Source of the DNA: Rhodospirillales bacterium
Lineage (GTDB): Bacteria > Pseudomonadota > Alphaproteobacteria > ATCC43930 > CGMCC-115725
Assembly (NCBI GenBank): GCA_028288725.1
Contig: JAQGIC010000001.1
Coordinates: 1-32,961 of the forward strand
Length of the DNA: 32,961 nucleotides
Reading direction: 5' to 3'
Below the pieces are notes generated by a model. It saw only the letters and a list, made by a program, of their open reading frames with translations. It had not been told where the DNA came from and ran no database searches. The stretch's first letter is position 1, and every line of letters starts with the position of its first letter. Positions 24,448 through 32,961 of this stretch are shown piece after piece. Position numbers and translations under genes: made by a program.

Positions 24448-24590
24448 TGGCGGGATTACCCGGAATATTCCTCTGATTATTTATGCAGAACCGCCGCACA
24501 TATAGGTTGTATTAGAAAACACCCCTGCATAGAGTGCGGCCGGCCCGTCGACCCTTCCGCGCGGCCGTTTCCAGGGCCGGGCGTGTTTCG

Positions 24591-25097
24591 ATGGGTTTTG
24601 CCGAATCTTTATCCGATCAGCGTCTTTTGACGCTGTATGCCTACTGGTCGGCCAAGCGTGGACAGCGCGCGATGCCCAGCCGCGCCGATATCGACCCGGG
24701 CGACTTCCGGGCGCTGCTGCCGCATATCCTGCTGATCGACGTGGTCGAGGGTGGCGCTGAATTCCGCTATCGGCTGGTCGGCACCGAGATCGAGCATAAT
24801 ATCGGGCGCACCGTGACCGGCCGGCTGTTCGGCGAGGTGCTGAGCGGCGACTATCTGGCCTATATCCAGGCGTTGCATCGGCGGGTGATTGCCGAAGCGG
24901 CGCCGATCTATGCCGAGAACAACATCAACGAACGGCACGGCGACTTTACGGCGATCACCGATTTCAAGCGCGCTTATCGCCTTATGCTGCCGCTGTCCCG
25001 CGACGGCACGGCCGTCGACATGCTGGTGGGCGTGCAGCTGTTCAAACCAATACGCGATCGGAACGAGCCGGAGATTCTGCTGGTGGACAGGGCCTGA
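24591..25097 (+). CDS. PAS-domain protein (PAS_5-like)
   Basis: Protein of 168 residues that is almost entirely one PAS-type sensory domain: YAYWSAKRGQRAMPSRADID, then FRALLPHILLIDVVEGGAEF, then RYRLVGTEIEHNIGRTVTGR. This matches a family of stand-alone alphaproteobacterial PAS proteins (PF07310 type). It has no effector domain, so it probably signals by partner binding; the ligand is unknown. The start at 24591 is chosen because homology begins at MGFAESLSDQ. An AT-rich stretch near 24460-24525 probably contains the promoter. A perfect hairpin at 25105-25132 separates it from the convergent synthetase gene. Confidence 0.8.
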   Translation: MGFAESLSDQRLLTLYAYWSAKRGQRAMPSRADIDPGDFRALLPHILLIDVVEGGAEFRYRLVGTEIEHNIGRTVTGRLFGEVLSGDYLAYIQALHRRVIAEAAPIYAENNINERHGDFTAITDFKRAYRLMLPLSRDGTAVDMLVGVQLFKPIRDRNEPEILLVDRA

Positions 25098-25104
25098 ATT
25101 TTTC

Positions 25105-25132
25105 CGTCATTCCCGCTTTCGCGGGAATGACG
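25105..25132. terminator. CATTCCCGC-family palindrome as bidirectional terminator
   Basis: A perfect 12-bp stem (CGTCATTCCCGC, 25105-25116, with GCGGGAATGACG, 25121-25132) has a TTTC loop. It lies between the convergent stops at 25097 and 25142. A-rich sequence follows on the plus strand and GAAAAATTC on the minus strand. It is a member of the repeat family at 187-257 and 5622-5649. Confidence 0.65.
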
Positions 25133-25141
25133 ATAAAGAAA

Positions 25142-26932
25142 TCAGCCGATGACCGCCCTAATTCGGCGGACGCCGGCGGAGGACGATTGTTCCTTCTGGA
25201 TCTTGAACTTGCCGATGTCGGCCGTGTTCTGGACGTGCGGGCCGCCGCAGAATTCCATCGACTTGTCGCCGATCGTATAGACCGAGACCTGGTTGCCGTA
25301 CTTGTCGGAGAACAGGCCGATCGCGCCCTTCTTGCGGGCGTCCTCCAGCGACAGCACCTCGTTCGTCACCGGGATCGCCGCGTCGATCGCCGACTGCACC
25401 CATTGCTCGGCCGCCGCAACCTGTTCCTTGGTCATCGGCGCCGGGTGGGAGAAGTCGAACCGCATGCGCTCCTGCGTGATGTTCGAGCCCTTCTGCATGA
25501 CATGTTCGCCCAGGATATCGCGCAGGGCGGCATGCAGCAGATGGGTCGCCGTGTGATAGCGCACGGATTCCTCGGACAGATCGGCGAGGCCGCTCTTGGC
25601 CGCTTCGGTCTTGGACGCTTCGCGATGCTCGGCGAAACGGCGCTCGTAGCCCACCATATCGACCGAGAAGCCCTGCTCGTCGGCCAGCTCGCGGGTGAAC
25701 TCGATCGGGAAGCCATAGGTGTCGTACAGCTTGAACGCCGCCTCGCCCGGCAGGATGTTCTGACCCTGCGCCTTCAGATCCTCGATCTCCTTGCCGAGCA
25801 GGCGAATGCCGGTCTTCAGGGTCGTATCGAAGCGCTTGTATTCGAGCGTCAGCTCATGCGCGATGCGCTCCGCGTTCTGACGCAGTTCGGGGTACGCGTC
25901 GCCGAACAGGCCGATCACCACCTTGTGGGTCGCAACCCAGTCGGTCGGCTGAATGCCGAGCGTGTCGCAGAAGCGGATCGCGCGACGGATCAGGCGGCGC
26001 AGGACATAACCCGCCCCCTGGTTCGACGGCGCCGTGCCGCGCTCGTCGCCGATGACGAAGACCGACGTGCGCAGATGATCGCTGATGACGCGCAGCGCGC
26101 GCAGCAGGGCGGGCGTCGCACGGATCTCGCTCTCACTGTACTTGCCCTTGGCGATCAGCGCCTCGACGATCGGCCGGAACGACGAGGTCTCGTAGACCGT
26201 CTCGACCCGGTTCAGGACCGCGAGCGTGCGCTCCAGGCCCATGCCGGTATCGACGTTCCGCTTCGGCAGCTCCGAGATCTGGCCGGCCGAACGGCTATAG
26301 GCCATGAACACGTTGTTCCAGATCTCGACCCAGCGATTGCACGGGCAGCCGGGACGGCAGTCGGCGCCGCGCTCGCAAGTGCCGCCGATCGGGTTGTAAA
26401 AGATCTCGGTATCGGGGCCGCACGGCCCTTCGTCGCCGGCCGCCCACCAATTATCCTCGACGCCCAGGAACGCGATGCGCTCTTCCGGCACGCCCAGCTT
26501 GCGCCAGACCTGGTACGACACCTCGTCGCGCTCGACGCCCAAGCCCCCGCCGAAGCAACTGACGGCGATGCGCTCCTTCGGGATGGCAAGCCAGTCCGGG
26601 CTGGTCAGGAACTCCCAGCTCCAGGTGATCGACTCTTCCTTGAAATAGTCGCCGAGCGACCAATTGCCGAGCATCTCGAAGAAGGTCAGATGCGTGGCAT
26701 CGCCCACTTCCTCGATATCGTTGGTGCGAATGCATTTCTGCGTATCGACCAGGCGCGTGCCGGCCGGATGGGGCTGGCCCATCAGATAGGGCACCAGCGG
26801 ATGCATGCCGGCGGTGGTGAACAGCACGCTCGGATCATTCTCCGGGATGACGGAGGCGCTGGGGATCACGGCATGGCCACGCTCGGCGAAGAACTTCAGA
26901 AACAGGGAGCGCAGGCGGTCGCCGTCGATCAT
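25142..26932 (-). CDS. alaS: Short alanyl-tRNA synthetase lacking C-Ala domain
   Basis: Class II synthetase that attaches alanine to tRNA-Ala. The product is about 596 residues, against about 870-890 for the usual bacterial enzyme. It has the catalytic domain (motif 1 HAVIPSASVIPENDP; RTNDIEEVGDATHLTFFEML; GMGLERTLAVL), the tRNA-recognition region and an editing domain with HTATH (460-464) and CGGPH (562-566), then stops at SSSAGVRRIRAVIG. The C-terminal C-Ala domain is absent. A four-Cys cluster (C186, C192, C196, C198) lies before WVEIWNNVFM. These traits resemble short AlaRSs of candidate-phyla bacteria more than alphaproteobacterial AlaRS. A TTG at 26962 with GAAGG upstream is a possible alternative start. 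It may be a second, acquired copy. Confidence 0.9.
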   Translation of the reverse strand: MIDGDRLRSLFLKFFAERGHAVIPSASVIPENDPSVLFTTAGMHPLVPYLMGQPHPAGTRLVDTQKCIRTNDIEEVGDATHLTFFEMLGNWSLGDYFKEESITWSWEFLTSPDWLAIPKERIAVSCFGGGLGVERDEVSYQVWRKLGVPEERIAFLGVEDNWWAAGDEGPCGPDTEIFYNPIGGTCERGADCRPGCPCNRWVEIWNNVFMAYSRSAGQISELPKRNVDTGMGLERTLAVLNRVETVYETSSFRPIVEALIAKGKYSESEIRATPALLRALRVISDHLRTSVFVIGDERGTAPSNQGAGYVLRRLIRRAIRFCDTLGIQPTDWVATHKVVIGLFGDAYPELRQNAERIAHELTLEYKRFDTTLKTGIRLLGKEIEDLKAQGQNILPGEAAFKLYDTYGFPIEFTRELADEQGFSVDMVGYERRFAEHREASKTEAAKSGLADLSEESVRYHTATHLLHAALRDILGEHVMQKGSNITQERMRFDFSHPAPMTKEQVAAAEQWVQSAIDAAIPVTNEVLSLEDARKKGAIGLFSDKYGNQVSVYTIGDKSMEFCGGPHVQNTADIGKFKIQKEQSSSAGVRRIRAVIG

Positions 26933-27184
26933 CAAGCTGCCAGGAGTATGTCCGGTATCCAAGGCTGAGAACCTTCATCAAGAGCGTGAACGGGCTTTGA
27001 AGCCAGAAGTTGGGCATTCGGCCTAGGCCTGTCAAACGCTTCTTCGGCGGGGGGCGACCGCGCTTGCGGACTTGTCGCGAGGCCGCCCCATGCCGATTGC
27101 CGGGCCCTCCCGTCGTTCGATAGACTTTTGGGCGTTCGATCCGTATCGGGGCCCGCGACCCACCGATCGTTCCAGGAGAAGAAG

Positions 27185-28657
27185 ATGAAGGGTTCCCCGG
27201 GCTCCGTCCCGTTCCTCGCGGGCATGGCACTGCTGTCGGCCGCGCTGTTGAATTTGGGCGATACGCTGCATCCCGCCTGGTGGGCGATGTGGCTGGCGCC
27301 GATCCCGATGTTGCTGGCGAGCTTCCGCTGCTCCGGCCGCGGCGCCGCCCTGCTGATCGCCGTCGTGGCGCTGGCCGGCGCCATCGGTGTGGCCACCGGC
27401 CTGATGGCGGTCGGCATCGTTCCCTCCATCCTGATCACGGTCGGCCGGCTGCTGGAATGGCTCGGCATCGGGCTCGGCACCCGCCGGCTGGTGCTGAAAT
27501 CGCGCCATTGGGCGGTGCCGTTCGCCTATCCGATCCTCTGGGCCGCGGTCGACACGGTGCTGACCCGGAACCTGCCCGACGGCGCCAGCGGCAGCCTCGC
27601 ATTCAGCCAGATGGACGCCCTGCCCGTCATCCAGATCGCGGCCGTCGCCGGCCAGGCCGGCATCGTGTTCCTGATCGCGCTGTTCGCCTCGACCGTCGCG
27701 GTGGCGCTCCATCGCGGCCGGGACATCGAGCGCCCTGCGCTCGCCTATGGGTTGCCCGCCGTCCTGCTGGTCGCGGCGCTGGGTTACGGCACCTGGCGCC
27801 TTACCGGCTCCGAGGGAGGCGAGACGGTCCCGGTCGGGATGGTGGCGCTCGATCGCTCGATCAAGGAATACGTCAGCTCCGGCACGCCGGCGGCACCGAT
27901 CTGGGCGCGCTACGAGGCCAAGGTCGCCGCCTTGGCGGCCCAGGGCGCCCGGATCGTCGTGCTGCCGGAGAAGATCGCGCGGGTCGACGCGGATACCGCA
28001 CCGGCGCTCGAGGCGCGGCTCGGTGCCATCGCCAAGGCCCAGGCGATCCATCTGGTCGCGGGCCTGTCGATCGATGCGCCCGATCATGGCGAGAATCGTT
28101 CCTGGCTGTTCGGCCTGGACGGCACGCTGGAGGGCGACTACGCCAAGCAGCATATGGTGCCGCATCTGGAAGACGAATATCGGCCGGGGACCGAGGCAGT
28201 GCTGCGGATGATCGGAGACGCCCGCTTCGGCCTGACGATCTGCAAGGACATGGATTTCCCGCCGCTGGGCTGGCGCTACAGCCTCGAGGGCGCCCAGGCG
28301 TTGCTGGTCCCGGCCTGGGACTTCGATGCCGACGGCTGGTACCACGACCGGATGGCGGTGCTGCTGGGCGTCGAAAGCGGCATTCCGGTCATCCGCTCGG
28401 CCGTGCAGGGACTGATGACCGTCAGCGACCGTTACGGCCGCGTCTTGGCCGAAGCCCCCAGCAGCGCCTCGGACGCGGGCGGCACCCTGTTCCTGGCCGC
28501 GGCCCCGCTGGGCGACGGGCAGCCGACCTTCTATGCCCGGTTCGGCGATTGGTTCGGCTGGACCTGCGTCGTGCTCTGGGTCGGCATGCTGTTCGGCCGC
28601 CGGCTGCCCGGCCGCCGCTCGGCCATAAAGTCGCCGGAGCTGCTCCAGATTGAGTGA
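27185..28657 (+). CDS. Lnt-like carbon-nitrogen hydrolase membrane protein
   Basis: Protein of 490 residues with about six N-terminal membrane helices (about 10-205), a periplasmic nitrilase-fold domain (about 215-450) and a final membrane helix (about 456-472). This is the layout of apolipoprotein N-acyltransferase (Lnt). The catalytic triad is visible as Glu262 (VVLPEKI), Lys321 (YAKQHMVP) and Cys353 (GLTICKDMDFP). Lnt adds the third acyl chain to lipoproteins. The divergence around the active site (ICKDMDFP, HLEDEYRPG) suggests a paralog rather than the main Lnt. AGGAGA precedes the ATG. It is divergent from the short AlaRS, with 252 bp between them. Confidence 0.85.
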   Translation: MKGSPGSVPFLAGMALLSAALLNLGDTLHPAWWAMWLAPIPMLLASFRCSGRGAALLIAVVALAGAIGVATGLMAVGIVPSILITVGRLLEWLGIGLGTRRLVLKSRHWAVPFAYPILWAAVDTVLTRNLPDGASGSLAFSQMDALPVIQIAAVAGQAGIVFLIALFASTVAVALHRGRDIERPALAYGLPAVLLVAALGYGTWRLTGSEGGETVPVGMVALDRSIKEYVSSGTPAAPIWARYEAKVAALAAQGARIVVLPEKIARVDADTAPALEARLGAIAKAQAIHLVAGLSIDAPDHGENRSWLFGLDGTLEGDYAKQHMVPHLEDEYRPGTEAVLRMIGDARFGLTICKDMDFPPLGWRYSLEGAQALLVPAWDFDADGWYHDRMAVLLGVESGIPVIRSAVQGLMTVSDRYGRVLAEAPSSASDAGGTLFLAAAPLGDGQPTFYARFGDWFGWTCVVLWVGMLFGRRLPGRRSAIKSPELLQIE

Positions 28658-28713
28658 AACATTAACGTCTATCGCCTAGGACTGTTCGCCAGCCTTGGCG
28701 GTAGGACGACCCG

Positions 28714-30657
<1,944 letters not shown>

Positions 30658-30700
30658 GCCCTTGCGGGCACGCCCGCTTCTTCGTATTCGATCGGGTGAC

Positions 30701-31444
30701 ATGATCGCAGATCTGCTGCTCTTCGTCGCCGCGTTCGGCGCCGGCATCATGAACGCGGTCGCCGGCGGCGGCTCGTTCCTGACTTTCCCCGCGCTGGTCT
30801 TCACCGGCGTGCCGTCGATCGTCGCCAACGCGTCGAGCACGGTCGCCACATTTCCCGGCAGCTTCGTCAGCGCCTGGGCCTATCGCAAGGATTTCAAGCC
30901 GTTCGACGGCGTCGGCATGGGCGCCATTCTGGTGGTCAGCCTGGTCGGCAGCATCCTGGGGGCGTTGTTGCTGCTCTGGACGCCACAGCGGACTTTCGAT
31001 GCGGTCATCCCGTGGCTGCTGGGGGCGGCGACGCTGCTGTTCGCCGTCGGCAAGCATGCGACGCCCATCCTGAAGCGCATGTTCAGGATCGGCCCGGCGG
31101 CGCTGCTGTCGGTGCAGTTCCTGATCGCGATCTATGGCGGCTATTTCGGTGGTGCCATCGGCATTCTGATGCTGGCGATGTTCGGGCTCTACGGGCTCGA
31201 CGACATTCATCGCATGAACGCGGTGAAGACGCTGCTGGCCGGGGCGCTCAACGCCGCTGCGGTCGTCTGCTTCATCATCGCCGGCAAGGTCTGGTGGGAC
31301 CAGACGGCGATCATGTTCGTGGGCGCCATCCTGGGCGGCCTCGCCGGCCCTATGGTGGCCAAGCGCATGAAGCAGAGCCATCTGCGCCTGGTCATCATCG
31401 CGATCGGCGTCGGCATGACGACGGCGTTCGCCCTTCGAGGCTAG
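30701..31444 (+). CDS. TauE/SafE-family permease
   Basis: Integral membrane protein of 247 residues with about seven to eight hydrophobic helices. It is a member of the TauE/SafE (DUF81) family, some of which export sulfite, sulfoacetate or related anions. The family opening AAFGAGIMNAVAGGGSFLTFP (split after ...GGGS) and the repeated half near IYGGYFGGAIGILMLAMFG are clear. The ATG at 30701, preceded by GGGTGA, is favoured over an upstream TTG at 30662. The TAG stop is part of a CTAGAGC repeat end at 31441. The substrate cannot be assigned. Confidence 0.9.
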   Translation: MIADLLLFVAAFGAGIMNAVAGGGSFLTFPALVFTGVPSIVANASSTVATFPGSFVSAWAYRKDFKPFDGVGMGAILVVSLVGSILGALLLLWTPQRTFDAVIPWLLGAATLLFAVGKHATPILKRMFRIGPAALLSVQFLIAIYGGYFGGAIGILMLAMFGLYGLDDIHRMNAVKTLLAGALNAAAVVCFIIAGKVWWDQTAIMFVGAILGGLAGPMVAKRMKQSHLRLVIIAIGVGMTTAFALRG

Positions 31445-31455
31445 AGCCTGATCCG
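31441..31455. repeat. Partial copy of the CTAGAGC triple-hairpin repeat
   Basis: Fifteen bases (CTAGAGCCTGATCCG) are identical to the left end of the element at 9752-9867, again placed so that its TAG is the stop codon of the upstream gene. The rest of the element is missing. Confidence 0.65.
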
Positions 31456-31457
31456 GC

Positions 31458-32306
31458 TTAGTGCGGCTGTTCGCCCGGCTCCCGATGTTCTTCGGGCGGA
31501 TGCGGTGCCGGCTGCGGGCGCGGCTCCGGCGGACGAGCGGCCGGGGGCGGCGGTGCCGGACGCGGGGCCTGCGGAGCCACCTGGGGACGCGGCTCGGGCG
31601 GACGGGCCTGGGGCTGCGGATGCGGCTCCCCCTGGGGATGAGGCTGCGGCACGAATTGCGGACGCGCTTCGCCCGGACGCTGTTCCGGCGGGCGTCCCAC
31701 GGGTTCCGGACGGGGTCCCGGCTGCGCATGATCCTGCGGGCGGCCCTCGCCCGGACGACCTTGCCCGGGTCGGCCTTCGCCCGGCTGCGCATGATCCGGA
31801 AAGCGCCCCTCGCCCGGTCGGCCTTCCCCGGGTCGGCCTGCGCCCGGATGCCCCTGGCTACGCTCCGGCAATGGCGGCGGGGCCTCGCGACGGGGCGGCG
31901 GCGGCGGCGGTTGGTGGTGTTCGTACCGGTTGCGTTCGCGGAAGAACGGCCGGTCGTGATAATGATGCTCCCAATAATCGTCGAACGAGAAGCTCACGAT
32001 CGGCAGGCTCAGTTCCGGGCCATAGACGGCGATCGGCACGCGCTGATCCTCGTAAGGATAGGCCAGCGCCTGGCCGTCGACCCAGCCGCGCACGTCCTGG
32101 TAAGATACGTCGCACCAAACATAGCCGTCGAGGCAGCCGTAGAGCGTCAAAGGCGTCCCGGCACCGAAGGTGCCGACGATCGGATAGTCCGGCGCCGGGC
32201 CGGCCTCGAGCGCGACGGTGGTGGTGGTATAGACGGTTTCCTGGGCCATCGCCGGAAGGGCGAACAGCGATACCGCCAGCCCGCCGAGGATCGAAAGTCG
32301 TCTCAT
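31458..32306 (-). CDS. Secreted SH3-domain protein with Pro/Gly/Glu-rich tail
   Basis: Protein of 282 residues: a Sec signal peptide (1-21, ending AMAQ), a bacterial SH3 domain (about 24-85, including AGPAPDYPIVGTFGAGTPL and YVWCDVSYQDVRGWV), a linker with YWEHHYHDRPFF, then a low-complexity C-terminal half. The tail has a PPPPPP run, several PGEGRPG-like units (about 155-200) and long P/Q/R/H stretches. SH3b domains often bind cell-wall peptides, and the disordered tail may reach across the periplasm or interact with the envelope. It lies tail to tail with the TauE gene. The function is unknown. Confidence 0.82.
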   Translation of the reverse strand: MRRLSILGGLAVSLFALPAMAQETVYTTTTVALEAGPAPDYPIVGTFGAGTPLTLYGCLDGYVWCDVSYQDVRGWVDGQALAYPYEDQRVPIAVYGPELSLPIVSFSFDDYWEHHYHDRPFFRERNRYEHHQPPPPPPRREAPPPLPERSQGHPGAGRPGEGRPGEGRFPDHAQPGEGRPGQGRPGEGRPQDHAQPGPRPEPVGRPPEQRPGEARPQFVPQPHPQGEPHPQPQARPPEPRPQVAPQAPRPAPPPPAARPPEPRPQPAPHPPEEHREPGEQPH

Positions 32307-32437
32307 TTTCTTGGTTCTCCGATGGTCTTCAGCCGTGCGGGCTGTCTGGCTCGCCTTGAGGGAAACAACGGAAAATACCGCGATTTGGTTCAGAGACGGG
32401 TTAGTGTCACAAGGTCACACCCGCCCGCAGGAAGCCC

Positions 32438-32961
32438 ATGATCAAGACCATCTCGTCCAAACTCGTCTATCAGAATCCCTGGACCAAGGTGCGCGAGGAT
32501 GTGATCGAACGCGCCGACGGCTCGCGCGGGCTCTATGGCGTGATCGACAAGATCGACTTCACGCTGGTCATCGCGCGCGAGGGCGATCACCTGTGGCTGG
32601 TCGAGCAATATCGCTATCCGGTCCAGGGCCGCTTCGCCGAATTCCCGCAAGGCGCCTGGCACGACCGTCCCGACGCCGACCCGGCCGAGGTGGCGCGCGG
32701 CGAGTTGCGCGAGGAGGCGGGATTGCTCGCGGCCGAGCTGACCCCGCTCGGGTTTTTCTACTGCGCCTATGGCATGGCGAGCCATGGCTGCCACGTGTTC
32801 CTGGCAACCGGCCTGAGCGAGACCGAGCGCGCGCCCGAACTCGAGGAACAGGACATGACGGTGCGCAAGGTCACCGTCGGCCAGTTCGAGGACATGATGC
32901 GGTCCGGCGAGATCCGCGACAGCAACTCGATGGCGGCGTGGAATCTCTATCGGCTGAAATC
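32438..32961 (+). CDS. NUDIX hydrolase, 3' end outside the window
   Basis: The first 174 codons of a NUDIX-fold protein; no stop is reached before the window ends. The Nudix-box region is recognisable as EFPQGAWHDRPDADPAEVAR plus GELREEAGL (about 67-95). It departs from the consensus G-x5-E-x7-R-E-x2-E-E-x-G: the Arg of the R-E pair is Gly, and the first Glu position is not met because the loop is longer. The metal-binding Glu residues of E-L-R-E-E are kept. This resembles an EFPQGxW-type subfamily of NUDIX hydrolases in other bacteria. The likely substrate is a nucleoside diphosphate derivative, unspecified. It is divergent from the SH3 gene. Confidence 0.85.
   Translation, partial: MIKTISSKLVYQNPWTKVREDVIERADGSRGLYGVIDKIDFTLVIAREGDHLWLVEQYRYPVQGRFAEFPQGAWHDRPDADPAEVARGELREEAGLLAAELTPLGFFYCAYGMASHGCHVFLATGLSETERAPELEEQDMTVRKVTVGQFEDMMRSGEIRDSNSMAAWNLYRLK

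Noticed and set aside
25127-26968. A 613-codon plus-strand open frame opposite the alanyl-tRNA synthetase
   Set aside because: It mirrors the synthetase codons, has no recognisable domain and no ribosome site.
31640-31860. Regularly spaced repeats that could suggest a CRISPR-like array
   Set aside because: The units are short, imperfect, in frame, and encode the PGEGRP tail of the SH3 protein, with no unique spacers.

Overview
The window is high-GC DNA, densely coded on both strands. It looks like a chromosomal segment of an alphaproteobacterium, most likely a Rhodospirillales-type lineage. The support is the TamA/TamB pair, the GcvA-like LysR regulator, the PCu(A)C/SCO pair, the pentapeptide protein, and the short intergenic palindromes of the type ending in CATTCCCGC and GGGCTTGACCC. 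This is inference from gene content; no rRNA or other taxonomic marker is present. I saw no tRNA, rRNA, CRISPR array, insertion sequence or prophage.

Layout. Positions 1-268 hold palindromic repeats and no gene. A Tat-exported dienelactone hydrolase (269-1138, -) follows. Then come tamB, tamA and upp, all on the minus strand and probably co-transcribed in the order upp-tamA-tamB. An FAD/NAD(P)-binding protein (8385-9755, +) and an MlaC-like protein (9864-10463, -) converge on a 116-bp triple-hairpin repeat that supplies both of their stop codons. A 30-codon ORF with its own ribosome site and a strong terminator (10528-10667, -) is divergent from a GcvA-like LysR gene, with a LysR-type dyad between them.

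11787-14051 is an overlapping three-gene unit: YciA-like thioesterase, D-2-hydroxyacid dehydrogenase and GNAT. On the opposite strand, a small ACT-domain protein and citramalate synthase (isoleucine pathway) form a pair. It is divergent from arylamine N-acetyltransferase plus a pentapeptide-repeat protein, and two strong dyads lie in the shared intergenic region. An AlaC-type aminotransferase and a winged-helix/GNAT fusion follow.

20398-22246 (-) is a copper-delivery operon: DUF2946-like, PCu(A)C chaperone, SCO, and then only the 3' end of a cytochrome c gene. 22367-24447 (+) is a ClC chloride transporter translationally coupled to an atypical SDR. A PAS-domain protein converges on an unusually short alanyl-tRNA synthetase (about 596 residues, no C-Ala domain) that resembles candidate-phyla enzymes and looks horizontally acquired. 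The right end carries an Lnt-like nitrilase-fold membrane protein, a hybrid histidine kinase, a TauE/SafE permease, an SH3 protein with a proline-rich tail, and a NUDIX hydrolase cut by the window edge.

Most genes are ordinary chromosomal housekeeping or envelope functions. The points most worth a second look are the short AlaRS, the LysR-linked mini-gene/sRNA locus, the decayed cytochrome c, the possible AUC start of the ClC gene, and the structured intergenic repeats.
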